DNA of 64,000 bases from Oasisia sp. SBJ-2009 (GCA_964017155.1 OZ024861.1:34070693-34134692), one strand, 5' to 3'. Positions 24,290 through 37,836 are shown, numbered from the stretch's first letter. Program-made: numbers and translations. Notes: generated by a model from the letters alone, not told the origin.

Positions 24290-24300
24290 TTCACAACATC

Positions 24301-25884
<1,584 letters not shown>

Positions 25885-26035
25885 CCCATCGCTCCACACA
25901 TACTCCATCAACTGATAACTCCCTGTCATATCACGTTGTGACAGGAAGAAATTATATATCACACAATTCATGTGAAGTCGTCATATAAATTAAGAATATG
26001 CAGAGTTGTTGGTTGTACATGTTTATTAGAGTATA

Positions 26036-26132
26036 TACGTACACATACACATACACACACGCACGTACACACACTCACAAACACACACACACACACACAC
26101 ACCGACATATATCATATATATATATATATAGT
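26036..26132. repeat. (CA)n and (TA)n microsatellite
   Basis: Imperfect CA array followed by a short TA run, just outside the GTGGGA block. Confidence 0.9.
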
Positions 26133-26149
26133 TTTACTTTTACCGGGTT

Positions 26150-26311
26150 GTGGGATGTTCGGCAAGCCCGCTACTCACGTTGTGGGACGTTGGCAAACAT
26201 TGTGGGACGTTGAAAACGTCCCACAAACCATGTTGCGTTGTGGGACACCCATTTGGTGCTAAATGGATGTATGCTAATTTATACAAAATACAGTCCCACA
26301 GCGCTGTGGGA
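26150..26311. repeat. Left GTGGGA-motif cluster (putative transposon subterminal region)
   Basis: GTGGGA occurs at 26150, 26182, 26202, 26240 and 26306, and its complement TCCCAC at 26219 and 26294. Several sit in the longer phrase TTGTGGGACGTT. Seven copies in 162 bp is far above chance. A similar cluster in opposite overall orientation lies at 38984-39235. Confidence 0.7.
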
Positions 26312-26466
26312 TTATGTAGTTCTCATTATTAAATGTAGATGGCGTTAGCATCGCTTGTAATCCTCAACTAGAAACGAGTAGGCGCCGCGTGCATGCCGCT
26401 GACTCATGATGGGTCGAAGGTCAAAGGTAACCATTTTCGCGGGGAGGCTTTACGCTGGAAAAAGGA

Positions 26467-26499
26467 ATGATGGCGACAAGAAGCCGACAACCACGAATG
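26467..26499 (+). CDS. Possible first coding exon of the composite element's gene
   Basis: ATGATGGCG opens a short basic peptide (MMATRSRQPRM) ending exactly at a donor GTAAGC (26500). It lies just inside the left GTGGGA cluster. The ISL2EU-type element is inserted 25 bases beyond the donor, so an intron would tolerate the insertion. The link to the downstream exons is an inference. Confidence 0.3.
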
Positions 26500-26526
26500 G
26501 TAAGCAGTACTAGCACTCATGCCTAT

Positions 26527-26581
26527 GAGGACCCGAGCAGCCACGTCTTCCACCAGAGGGCGTCACTACCGTACCGGCACT
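26527..26581 (+). repeat. Left terminal inverted repeat of the ISL2EU-type element
   Basis: It pairs with 31487-31540. The 13-bp tip and the 19-bp inner block match exactly, and the stretch between them has diverged. The inner block is a plausible transposase or THAP binding site. Confidence 0.85.
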
Positions 26582-26676
26582 ACTATCTCACGCGAAAACG
26601 AGGCTCGGCCTATTTCCTTTGTAAATGCCCGGGCAATTATTCGCTTCGCCGCACTTGAATAGGAGTTTGTTTAACA

Positions 26677-28806
26677 ATGCCAACAAGGTGTGCGGTACCC
26701 GAGTGTTCTCACCGGGGTGGCCATCAGTTCCCAGCCGACGTAGAGCTTCGGGATAAGTGGGTTCATGCCATTCGACGAGCAGCAGACAAGAGGGGGTCGC
26801 GGTGGACACCAAAGCCATACATGGTTGTGTGCTACGGTCACTTTTCTCCAAGTGACTACATACAAGACTCCGAGACACTACATGGTAATTATTTATTTTA
26901 TTACTTGTCCATCAAGTAATAATACTACTAGTATTTTTTATAATGACAACTTACGCTACTTACAATTTATTTGTAGAAGACTTAGGCGTAGCCGTAGAAA
27001 GCATAGGTCGTAATCACCTGTCAGACTCGCACTGTCTAGTACTCTAGCCCGAGTCTAGGCTAGCGCGGTATCTTGCGCTATATATGTACTTACGAATATA
27101 TTATAACATTTTATTATTATATAAATTATGATAATTTTGCTCTCAGATCGTTTGCCTTGGACTAAATTATAAATGGCATTCTCCACCCGAAACCCTGATC
27201 TGGTTACCTTCCTCGAATTCAATTTTATTTTTCTTCCTCATTTTGTCACTTATCTTGCACTACTTTCTTTTAAACTGCCTTTGGTACATTTCCCTAAGAT
27301 ATAAAGCCTATGCAACTGAAACAGAATTATTGGGCATAATAGTACATAAGTAACAATGACAGTGTATAATAGTTTATTATTAATAATACAACAGCAATGC
27401 CAGTGGTAGATACAGTCACAGATTATATTAACAAGCCCAGTTTTATTATATTTGCAAATTTAATCTTGGAAATCTGGCTAGATGGATGATTATCGTATAA
27501 GTTAAAAATAATTAGAGAAACATTTATGTATATAGATCCAAAATGTGTGTGTATAGCATCTGATAGTGATACAAATCCATGTGGTCTGCTTCCAGGCACC
27601 CCACGTACACGGCGCACGTTACACAAAAATGCTGTGCCATCAGTATTTGACTGGGTGCAAGAGCCATCTGAGTGTGTGAAGAAACGGGCGGTGCGAGCGA
27701 AGCTTCGCATGTCTCAAGAAGAAGAGCCCCTGGACGAGCCATCGTTCGACCCCAACCTGGATGTGCAGGAGGAGGTCGTAGACAACAACCCCATCACTGC
27801 CGACGAGGAAGCAGCTGCTCCCAGCTTCGAGCAAGTGGATAGAGGGAGTCAGACAGCGCACTTTGCCAAGCTGTCAGTTGAAGAACTGATGGCAAACCCC
27901 AAAATGCTCCAGTACTACACTGGTCTGGATGACTACCGCCACTTCCAGTATGTTCTCCAGAGTCTCGGTCCAGCAGCTCATCACCTGGACTACCGCTGGA
28001 GAACACCCCAGACGCTGTCGGTAGAGAACCAGCTTCTTCTCACCCTCATCAAGCTGCGCCTCCACACACCCAACCAAGAACTTGCATTCTGGTTTAGTGT
28101 GTCTGAGTATACAGTAGGTAACATCTTTGTTACATGGATAAATTTCATGTTTTGTTCCTGGAAGGAACTGAACATTTGGCCGTCTAAAGAGTTGGTAGAT
28201 GTACATATGCCAAGTGACTTTAAGCGTTTATATGCAAGCACTCGGGTTATAGTAGATGGTGTAGAGGTCCCCATAAAAAAGCCAGGGAAACCTACTGCAC
28301 AGCAAGTGACATACTCTACTTACAAAAACAGAAATACCCTAAAAGCCCTTGTGGGTATCACACCTGGAGGACTAACCTCCTACATCACCCCAGCATATGG
28401 AGGGTCTGCCAGTGATCGCATTCTTGTGGAGCGAGGAGACTTGCCACAGAAATGCGATCCTGGTGATTCAATCATGTCTGACAAGGGTTTCAATGTGCAG
28501 GACATCTTTGCCCCATTCAACATTCAAGTAAACATTCCAACATTTCTCAGCAAAAAAAATCAGCTCTCAACAAAAGCAATAATAAACGACAGAAAAATAG
28601 CATGCAAACGTGTACACGTTGAGCGTGTCATTGGCCTGGCAAAAACCTATAAAATATTAACATCACCAATGAACGAAGTGGAAACAATCTTGGGGTCCCG
28701 CATAATTTTTGTTTGCTTCATGTTGGGCAATCACCGAGCACGCAGTTTCAAAAACCGCATACAAATTTCTAATTCCACTCGAAGCAATTTAACCTACTTT
28801 ATGTAA
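26677..28806 (+). CDS. ISL2EU-type transposase: THAP + HTH + DDE nuclease (two exons)
   Basis: The model joins exon 1 (26677-26884, donor GTAATT) to exon 2 (27536-28806, acceptor TATATAG), giving 492 codons in frame. An alternative acceptor at 27556 removes seven residues and keeps the frame. The THAP zinc finger spans both exons: C5, C10, W28, C52, H55, and the AVPTIF-box equivalent AVPSVF (102-107). That the THAP box is completed only after splicing supports the junction. An acidic linker (about 125-180) leads to a helix-turn-helix (about 233-290, ENQLLLTLIKLRL). The DDE_Tnp_4 domain has candidate catalytic D310 (VIVDGVEV), D385 (IMSDKGF) and E432 (HVERVIGLAK). The role is to bind and cut the transposon ends in the nucleus. 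The gene converges on the YqaJ gene. Confidence 0.88.
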
Positions 28807-28842
28807 AGTGTCCTGCACATTGAAAGGTTTGTCAGACATGAT

Positions 28843-31388
28843 TTACAATTTTAAGTAAAAATGTTTGTTCAGATACTCCTTCCGGTAGTGGTCACGGAAG
28901 AATGAATCTAACCTGTTTAGCATGCCATATACAAAGGTGCTGTTATACGGAACATCAACAATGACCAGTGTAAAAATCACCAGATGGCATAGGGTTTTTC
29001 TGGTGATGTGCATGTTGCCTTGCACCTGATACATGTAATCATGGTCATGTTTTAGATGTAGTTTGCCATTTGGTCCAAGTTCTAAGTATGGCACAGTAAC
29101 TGGTGTGACAGGCTTGTCCCTGGCAACATAAGGGCATTTGACTTCGATTAACGTGCAGTCATCTACAATGCCATCTGGTGAGCAGGCCAAGTATGGCTTT
29201 TTTAAACAAATGACCAGACCACTGGCTGTGACATTACTGCCAGTCTTCTCACGATAAGCTTTCAGTGCCGTACCCTCGTATTTTCTGCCATGTTCTAGGG
29301 GTGCAGCTGATATTGTTTTTGTCTGCTGTAGACACCTAGCAAATTTACCTGCATCAGTTCTATCTGTTAATTTGCAGATTCTGCCAAACCGTGAGGCAGT
29401 CATGCGTTTTGTGCGCTCTGCATGCCACAAGGCCACGACCGCCTGCCCTCTGGTGTCTTGCTCAATTTGTGTGGCCTGTTCTTCGGAAATGTGTATGAGT
29501 GTGTCTGCTTGTAAATAGTGTTCGGATGGTGTGAGTGTGCAGTAGTCGTGGTCATTGTCAAATGCATGCATGTTTGCAGGAGAGATGATCTGCATCAGAG
29601 CTGGGCTAACAGTTGATGAAGCTGCAAAATTTATTGTTGCATTGCTTACCCTTGTGAATGTTGTTTTGCTGTCCACCCTGTGTGCCTGTGGTATTGGATT
29701 GAAGATGATATTTGTGTTGTTCATGGACATGTCTAAGTGTTCTGCTTTGACTGGTGAACCGTTGTGCAGGCGGCGTGGCCTGTGGAAAGACTGCACAGTC
29801 TCTGTGCAAGTTATTTCTAGCTTCATAGCTTTACCACACCCGTAGTCGATCACAGGAAGCAAAGCAGCACGAATGTGTTTGCAGTGGGCATATGGGCCCA
29901 TGCCAGCAGCACATTCACATTGTGTCTGTAGGATGTTGCCCTGCTCGTCCACACTCAAGTCAATGTTGTATGTAGTACTACGACGCATCTTGGCTCGGCA
30001 CTGTGTCCTCAGGAAGGTTGTCTCGTCCTTCTTGCAAAACCGCATGAAACGGATAAACCTGAAAGACATTATATGTTATGACAGTGATTTATGAACTTAA
30101 ATGCAGAAAATACACGTGTTAACCTGTGTAAAACAGTATAAATGTAAACCATGTTCATAACTGAAACAACTCAATATAAAGTTCATAATAGTTTTGAGTA
30201 TTGAAGTTACAGTTAATGTCTTTGTAAAGGACACTGCATGCAGCAGCATGGGCATCAAGCATTTCACTGTTTCATGTTTGAACCAAGAGTGTGTGCATGT
30301 CTTTGTGCAAATAATGTTTGGTATTTAATAGTATGTGAATATAATTCCTATTTACATATTTTACGTCTTATAAATAAAATGTGTTAACTACCTGTCATCG
30401 TAAAGTTCTTTTGCGTTTCTGTTGAGGCTGGTTCCTAATGGATGGAGAAACTGGTCGACTGTGTGTGTTGTTACAGGTGGGAGAATAGTGTTGCCTGTGA
30501 CATCTCTGTAGTGGGTAGCATGGGGAAGAGACATGTGCCAGTCATCATCATGGTTGAGGTCACTGGTGGTATAACCAAAATTGCTGTTCCGGTCATATGC
30601 CTCCAATCTGAAAATAACATGCAGTGTAAATTATACTACTCGTATAATATAGGTGTACAATTATTATTAGTAACCATTTTTATATAAAAAACAATTATTC
30701 ACATTAAAACCAATAATTTGTTAGCTATCCTACATATGGATGAAATGTGTGTACATTAACAAGACAAGCCCAGCACACGAGTGCATATTAATTATTACAG
30801 GCATATTCATTATTTCTGTAGCCATTACAGTCCAGGTTACAGAAAATGACAACTCACAAGAACATGCCTGTAAAATGTCTGCTACTGTGTTGCCTGGTGG
30901 CTTTTACCTGAATAAACATTGGGCATTGCTCTAATCTCAGTTCTGGCTTGAGTATAAACTCCACACACGTTCACACCTACTTACTAAAGACCACAACACT
31001 AATGTGCCAAGATAATGGTAGTTAGCCTGTGTGTATTCACTGATCTGAATGCACTGTCAACACGTATTCAGCTCTGCGACTCCAATTGCATAACATTACG
31101 TAACCAATCCCCGGCTATTCACTTGACTGACCCTTTTATCCTTTACATTTCACACGTAATTAACGGAACTCAATACCCAATTCATCTGTAATAAATTATT
31201 CTAAAGTCACTGTTTACTAGTCATCTGGATACTTATGTATGTATAAAATAATTAAAGGTTACCCCCATTATCGTTCAGCGTGCCACTTACCGTTCAATCA
31301 ATTCCTTTTTGCGGCCTCCTCGTCTCGCCCCTCTCCTTAACAGTTCTCTTTTAAGCTCCGGCAGAGTCAGGTGATCATATTTACCCAT
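28843..31388 (-). CDS. SAP-SWIM-YqaJ nuclease, second protein of the ISL2EU-type element (three exons)
   Basis: Exons on the minus strand are 31388-31291, 30607-30392 and 30058-28843. Each border has GT-AG and the phases join, giving 509 codons without interruption. Exon 1 encodes a SAP-like DNA-binding motif (LTLPELKRELLRRGARRGGR). A SWIM zinc finger follows: C152, C154, C164, H166 in QCECAAGMGPYAHCKH. The C-terminal half is a YqaJ/lambda-exonuclease-like PD-(D/E)xK fold: RMTASRFG (323-330), HGRKYE (E366), CSPDG (D400), IEVKCP (E410, K412) and YQVQGNMH (448-455). All catalytic positions expected for the fold are present. The start ATG precedes the SAP motif and lies about 150 bp inside the right TIR. 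A role in processing DNA ends during transposition is likely but unproven. Confidence 0.85.
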
Positions 31389-31486
31389 CACAACACAAAT
31401 TGTAACAACAAAAACGAACTTAAATCACTATTTAAAACTCATACGTAGAAACGATACCGTAAAACGTGGGATAACCGCATGAGGCC

Positions 31487-31540
31487 TAGTGCCGGTACGG
31501 TAGTGGCGCCGCGTAGCGGGAAACAGGTGCTCGGGTCCTC
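31487..31540 (-). repeat. Right terminal inverted repeat of the ISL2EU-type element
   Basis: Reverse complement partner of 26527-26581; see that entry for shared blocks. AT follows directly at 31541-31542. Confidence 0.85.
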
Positions 31541-31542
31541 AT

Positions 31543-32964
31543 TAAGACTATTAATATTTATATATGTATATGGGTGATTGCAGTCTTGCCAGAAAATTCA
31601 GCCAGTTGGTTATACTTGTTTGCTAACTCTAACTTTTGTAACTAAAATGTAACTATTGTGGCATGTTAACCAAACATGCTGCACGCTTGCAACAGTAGCG
31701 TTTTAATTAATTGCTTACAATTTATTAATGTCAGAATTAGTAATAGTAAACTAGTAGATTGGGCAAGCTAATTCACAAATTGACGTTGCTTAAGCGACAT
31801 TCGTAGCTCCTGTTTTGGTGCAAAGTCCAGAAGGAGGGTTGGGTATGTGGGCCTGTTTGACATTTGAAGGATCTGCGTGTGTCATTTCTGCTGAAACGAT
31901 GCGGTGTATAATCACAGACTTGTTTAGTTTTTAACACAGTGTGACAAGTTAGTGAACACTCGCGCGCTGTGCCGTCGCCTGGGTTACGATCAAGACAAAA
32001 AAGTTAACAAACGTCTGATATGCGTCTGCACCCTAACGAGGTATAAAGTTCAAGAAATGAAACAACATAATATTATTAACATTTTTCTACCCATATTCAG
32101 AGAGTGTTATCAAATCCCTCACCATACTTTCCTGCCGGTGCTGTTTGAAAGAAAATGTACACGGTACTCATGCGAACATTTCTTTATTATTAAGTATTCT
32201 GTATAATATTTTTTTCTTTTTTCACTATTCTGTTTACCATTGACTAACCCGTAAGTTTATTTGTATAAATAACTAGAATTTTGTCTTATTAACTATTACA
32301 TTTGAAACAGTAATTTATTTAGTTCTCTATAAGCGATTTTATATGATTTAGAATGATGCGATGTTTGTTGGAAGCACCTGTTTTTATGTCTAAATAAAAG
32401 GTTCTTATACTATTATTATAAAAACAAATTAATAGTGCAGAGCTGCCTACCATTACACGGATTTCCAGTAATCATTGCAGAAATTGAATACAGATTGTGG
32501 CGTTACAGAAACAGCGTTACGGAATTTAAAAGAATCTTACTATAGAAACTGGTATATATTAAATAATTATTAAGTTTATAAATAATGCCGCCCCCCAAGA
32601 TGCTCTGAAGAATATTTCATCATTCAATTTGATCGTACAATTTACAAGTCAAAGTCTGGAGTCCTACAAGTCAGTAAACTGCTACATGCTTGTGTACAAG
32701 TTAAAGTCTGCCACCAGCATATCTGATCTACAACTGCCATTCAACAGCAGTACTCTCGTACCCAGGATGTTTAACAAACTCCGTCAAGCGGTGAACAATA
32801 CTATTGTGCCTCCCTGAACACGTGCTCTAGTCGTATATTTTGTTGAAAATCTGATTTCAAAAGAATATCTTTATGACAAAAACCTGAGATAATTATTAAA
32901 TGTATACATTAATGTTTGCTCTTGGAGATGTAATTGGTAACGTTTGTTGTTTGTAATACTGCAG
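31543..32964. other. Intron-like sequence of the composite element; no certain exon
   Basis: An acceptor-like GATTGCAG at about 31580-31587 precedes a short open stretch. A 62-codon ORF at 32629-32817 (ESYKSVNCYMLVYKLKSA) is protein-like but unplaced. The phrase ACAAGT(C/T)AAAGTCTG occurs twice in it. Confidence 0.35.
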
Positions 32965-33175
32965 AGAGAAAAGAGGGTAAAACCCCTAAATCAAGCTACT
33001 GACATCATCTGGAGTGGGAAAGATCCTGGGTTTTATTCCCGGGTTGGTGATCATGTCATAGGTAAGTCTTGCAAGTCACATACGAGAGAGAGAGAGAGAG
33101 AGACTGGTTCAACAGAAGGACAAGAGGAGGCAGAGAGAGCGATACACGAGACTGGTTCAACAGAAGGACAACAGG

Positions 33176-33254
<79 letters not shown>

Positions 33255-36200
33255 CACACGAGACTGGCTCAACAGAAGGACAAGAGAAGGCAGAGAGAGC
33301 GACACACGAGACTGGCTCAACAGAAGGACAAGAGGGGGCAGAGAGAGAGAGAGAGAGAGAGAGAGCGACACACGAGACTGGCTCAACAGAAGGACAAGAG
33401 GAGGCAGAGAGAGCGACACACGAGACTGGTTCAACAAAAGGACAAGAGGAGGCAGAGAGAGCGACACACGAGACTGGTTCAACAGAAGGACAAGAGGAGG
33501 CAGAGAGAGCGACACACGAGACTGGTTCAACAGAAGGACAAGAGGAGGCAGAGAGAGCGACACATGAGACTGGCTCAACAGAAGGACAAGAGGAGGCAGA
33601 GAGAGCGACACACGAGACTGGTTCAACAGAAGGACAAGAGGAGGCAGAGAGAGCGACACATGAGACTGGCTCAACAGAAGGACAAGAGGAGGCAGAGAGC
33701 GACACACGAGACTGGTTCAACAGAAGGACAAGAGGAGGCAGAGAGAGCGACACATGAGACTGGCTCAACAGAAGGACAAGAGGAGGCAGAGAGAGCGACA
33801 CACGAGACTGGTTCAACAGAAGGACAAGAGGAGGCAGAGAGCGACACACGACACTGGCTAAACAGAAGGACAAGAGGAGGCAGAGAGCGACACACGAGAC
33901 TGGTTCAACAGAAGGACAACAGAAGGCAGAGAGCGACACACGAGACTGGCTCAACAGAAGGACAAGAGGAGGCAGAGAGCGACACACGAGACTGGCTAAA
34001 CAAAAGGAAAAGAGGAAGCAGAGAGAGCGACACACGAGACTGGTTCAACAGAAGGACAACAGGAGGCAGAGAGCGACACACGAGACTGGCTCAACAGAAG
34101 GACAAGAGGAGGCAGAGAGCGACACACGAGACTGGTTCAACAGAAGGACAACAGGAGGCAGAGAGAGCGACACACGAGACTGGTTCAACAGAAGGACAAC
34201 AGGAGGCAGAGAGCGACACACGAGACTGGTTCAACAGAAGGACAAGAGGAGGCAGAGAGCGACACACGAGACTGGTTCAACAGAAGGACAACAGGAGGCA
34301 GAGAGAGCGACACACGAGACTGGCTCAACAGAAGGACAAGAGGAGGCAGAGAGAGAGAGAGAGAGAGCGACACACGAGACTGGCTCAACAGAAGGACAAG
34401 AGGAGGCAGAGAGAGCGACACACGAGACTGGCTCAACAGAAGGACAAGAGGAGGCAGAGAGAGCGACACACGAGACTGGTTCAACAGAAGGACAACAGGA
34501 GGCAGAGAGAGAGAGAGAGAGAGAGAGCGACACACGAGACGGGCTCAACAGAAGGACAAGAGGAGGCAGAGAGAGAGAGAGAGCGACACACGATACGGGC
34601 TCAACAGAAGGACAAGAGGAGGCAGAGAGAGCGACACACGAGACTGGCTCAACAGAGGGACAAGATGAGGCAGAGAGAGCGACACACGAGACTGGTTCAA
34701 CAGAAGGACAACAGGAGGCAGAGAGAGCGACACACGAGACTGGCTCAACAGAAGGACAAGATGAGGCAGAGAGAGAGCGACACACGAGACTGGCTCAACA
34801 GAAGGACAAGAGGAGGCAGAGAGAGCGACACACGAGACTGGCTCAACAGAAGGACAAGAGGAGGCAGAGAGAGCGACAGACGAGACTGGCTCAACAGAAG
34901 GACAAGAGGAGGCAGAGAGCGACACACGAGACTGGCTCAACAGAAGGACAAGAGGAGGCAGAGAGAGCGACACACGAGACTGGCTCAACAGAAGGACAAG
35001 AGGAGGCAGAGAGAGCGACACACGAGACTGGTTCAACAGAAGGACAAGAGGAGGCAGAGAGAGCGACACACGAGACTGGCTCAAAAGAAGGACAATATGA
35101 GGCAGAGAGAGCGACACACGAGACTGGCTCAACAGAAGGACAAGAGGAGGCAGAGAGAGAGAGAGACAAACGAGAATGGCTCAACAGAAGGACAATAATA
35201 TATGACATGACGGAAATAGTGTACAGAGACCGACCGCATTATATATTGAATAGTTTTTCATATCTATAGTTTTGGGTCATGATTTAAATAATGACATAGC
35301 TATTATCCCTCACCATTTCTAAGAGCTGTTACTATTTTAAATTAATTTATATATGCATTCCTACGAAAATAATATAATATTTTTTAACTGTATTGACAGA
35401 ACTGGAGATATTCACAGAAGAAGACGGCGATGTTGGTGCTGGCAGAGATGATGATATTGATGAGCTCATCGTTGGTAGAGACAGTAAGTTGTTTATGTAA
35501 TTAAATTTCTATTATACATTACGTTATATTTTATATTGTCCCTTGTCTTAAAATAAAATGGTAACTGAAAACTGTATAATATCGTGCCGTAATGATATAC
35601 ATGTAATCAGCATATTAAGAAAAAACTTGTGCTATTGTGAACAGTATGAACTACCAAGTAACAACCGTTATGCAGGGTAGAGCAATTGTAAATGCTCCGC
35701 ACGGTAGGTAACTAGGTATACTGTAAAGGCTTATGTTTGTTTATATTTCAATTGCAGTTGGAGTTGAACATGGTGAAAATAGTGGCGTCCTTCCTCCCAA
35801 AAGACAACGGAAACGAAGTAAGAAACAACTATTTGTTTGTCAGGATTTGTAGGGTGGAAAATGCAAATTATATCACAAGCTCTGGAGTGGGACTTATTTG
35901 AACGATATATTTACAGTAGTTATGCGTCTGTATATAGTAATCTTTAGTACTATGTTAAAATTAGTTATGCTAAATATGACCAGCATTAATTTTAATAAGC
36001 GAAACAGAATGATTGCATTTTACTCTCTATTTTACTGTAAGATAAACTGTTCATAATGCATAGTCTCGCATATTCCCCTTTCATGTTTTAGTTGAAAGTG
36101 ACGATGTTGCTGATGATGAAGATTATGATGATGATAGTGATGATGACATCCCTCTTCCAATTGTATGACGAAGGAAACGTGCGTTTCTTATTTCCCTGTA

Positions 36201-37836
36201 TTAGAAAGTGGTTTTATTGCAGAACTCGCATGTTTATGATATGGTGCAAAATAACGCAAACAGCTGGTGTAAAATCGTATGGTGTTTTTTTTATTGAACC
36301 ACATCATGTTTGCCACATTGACATATTCTGATGCATAATAATAATAATAGTGTTTAGTTAAAGGCGTCAATGAAGCAGTGGGGCATCTCATTGATGCATT
36401 TCTTTCATTCATTGTATATATAATGTTTCGATGAACTACCCGGCACGTATGTTTAAAATAAATGAAATGAAATTGAAAGGTTACTGCCATGCTTCAAATG
36501 ACCGCAGACACATAAATATGATTGTTGTGTATTCTTGTTTTATTTTACAAATACCCACATTCGTTGGAAGGACTTGCTGCTCATTTGTACTAGTATTTCG
36601 TATAAGTAAAATTATAAAACAAAGGTATGTTAACCATGATGCATTCTGTTCCTTTCATTTATATGCAACACCATCATATAATTTGGATGAACTATATTGA
36701 ATCACAATTATACACATTTATTTTAGGACCTCAAATACCATGGACCAAAGAGTCACTGGAGTTACTGGCGACAACCTTCTGCTAGGAAAATAAAAGATGG
36801 CGTGTTCCCTGGATATAGACGAATAAGACGACTGAAAGACAACTATCCAGCTATACTAAACGGACGAACCGAGGCACAGATTACCGCTCGACTGCAGAGT
36901 ATCATGAAAAATAAACTAGTTGTATGGTGGATCAGTATGTAAAAGAGGGGAAAGATAAAGTCGACATTCAACTGCTTTACAGCATTGAACCCTTTATTGC
37001 ATTAACTAATATTCGTGGGCGGGTTGGTATGATGTATACATCTTCATACAACACTAAACATTTAATTAAAGAAAACAATATTTGGGGCTTAATTTACCAC
37101 GATAATGGGTTTGTGACATTGAGGTCACATTTGTTTGTATCCAGCTGCTTTATTTAGATACAGAATGTGGCAGTGCAAAGGTTGGCCTGCTGAATATCAC
37201 CATTCCACGCCTTTGTAAGCGTGAAGTCGCATCTCTTAAGCTTGGAAGTAAGTCCGTTGTGATGGAACGGTACACAGGCCCGAAGAAAGTGAATTTATTT
37301 GCCCGCTCTATGATGTTGTTACAGGCGAAAGCGTGGCTTCTGCCAGGTATGCCCTCTACACCAAAAGGACAAGAGGGAAAGCTGTATGAGTCAAAATTCT
37401 TCCACCGACAGACGCTAATTTGTCATATCACATCCTGCGAGCACACTACCAAATATTGCTCTGGAAGGCAGCAGACCAGCAGACTCCGCCCGCTGTTGAC
37501 ATTGCTGCTTACGGGTGGGAGTTGGTCAGTGGTGCAGAGTGTGTGCCAACTCCACGCATTGCAAGAGGACCAGCAGCTCCTCCTGTCCTCATGGACGTCA
37601 TCAACTGCCAATGCAAAGCTGTCGGGAAAGCTTGCAAGAGTCATGCATGTAGCTGTCATTCTGCAGGATTGTCTTGCACAGGGTACTGTTATTGTGTTGG
37701 CGAAGCTATGTGCTTCAATCCTTTCACCAAACATGATGAGAATGAAGCTAGACATGATAATGAGGATGAAGGTGACACTACTGAGGAAGAGGGGAGCTAC
37801 AGAGAATGGGGAATAACCTTTTCTATGAGAACGTAA
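32965..37836 (+). pseudogene. Decayed multi-exon gene: acidic region, basic motif, Myb/SANT-like segment, Cys-rich C-terminus
   Basis: Exons with matching phases are 32965-33061 (REKRVKPLNQATDIIWSG), 35400-35483 (LEIFTEEDGDVGAGRDDDID), 35758-35817 (ending PPKRQRKR, a nuclear-localisation-like basic run) and one from 36092 (acidic, DDDSDDDIPLP). An exon from about 36725 reads PWTKESLELLATTF and, after a one-base shift, KIKDGVFPGY..YPAILNGRTEAQI. This resembles a Myb/SANT-type DNA-binding domain. From 37158 a final region ends with SYHILRAHYQILLWKAAD and the Cys-rich string INCQCKAVGKACKSHACSCH. I recognise that tail from a widespread invertebrate family of transposon-associated proteins that often carry an XPG-like GCDT(V/T)S segment, not seen here. 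At least two frameshifts make it non-functional. Confidence 0.5.
33085..35200. repeat. 2.1-kb minisatellite, ~48-54 bp unit, inside an intron
   Basis: About 40 copies of a unit reading GCGACACACGAGACTGG, then CTCAACAGAAGGACAAGAGG, then AGGCAGAGA, with variable (GA)n between units. It lies wholly between the donor at 33062 and the acceptor before 35400. The unit lacks stops in several frames on both strands, which yields long false ORFs (709 codons on the plus strand). Unit lengths alternate between 48 and 50-54 because of the GA run. Confidence 0.95.

Larger units (their letters stand above)
21030..24300 (-). mobile_element. Nearly complete CR1/L2-group LINE with a 2A-like motif
   Basis: The minus-strand element starts at or beyond 24300. 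It ends near 21030 with a conserved 3' tail (CGCTAAAGAAGTG followed by ATT repeats at 21030-21055), the usual microsatellite-like end of this group. Coding runs from 24289 to about 21173. It is the most complete retroelement in the window. No target duplication can be assigned because the 5' end is unclear. Confidence 0.85.
26527..31540. mobile_element. ISL2EU-type DNA transposon, apparently autonomous
   Basis: The termini are inverted repeats: both ends start GAGGACCCGAGCA, then about 20 variable bases, then an identical 19-bp block CACTACCGTACCGGCACTA. The dinucleotide AT lies directly outside each end (26525-26526 and 31541-31542), matching a 2-bp AT duplication. Inside are two convergent multi-exon genes whose stops are 36 bp apart: a THAP-DDE transposase (+) and a SAP-SWIM-YqaJ nuclease (-). 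A transposase plus a YqaJ-type protein with AT duplications is, as I recall it, the hallmark of the ISL2EU superfamily near PIF/Harbinger. Length is 5014 bp, with no frameshift or stop in either gene model. Confidence 0.85.

Noticed and set aside
27874..28274. Minus-strand ORFs of 94-110 codons inside the transposase gene
   Set aside because: Antisense shadows of exon 2 of the THAP-DDE transposase.
33069..35198. 709-codon plus-strand ORF and several Ser/Leu/Val-rich minus-strand ORFs
   Set aside because: They are translations of the minisatellite, open in several frames at once, and lie between a splice donor and acceptor.
33085..35200. CRISPR-like regularly spaced repeat
   Set aside because: The units are contiguous, with no unique spacers; only the GA run varies. 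The genome is eukaryotic.
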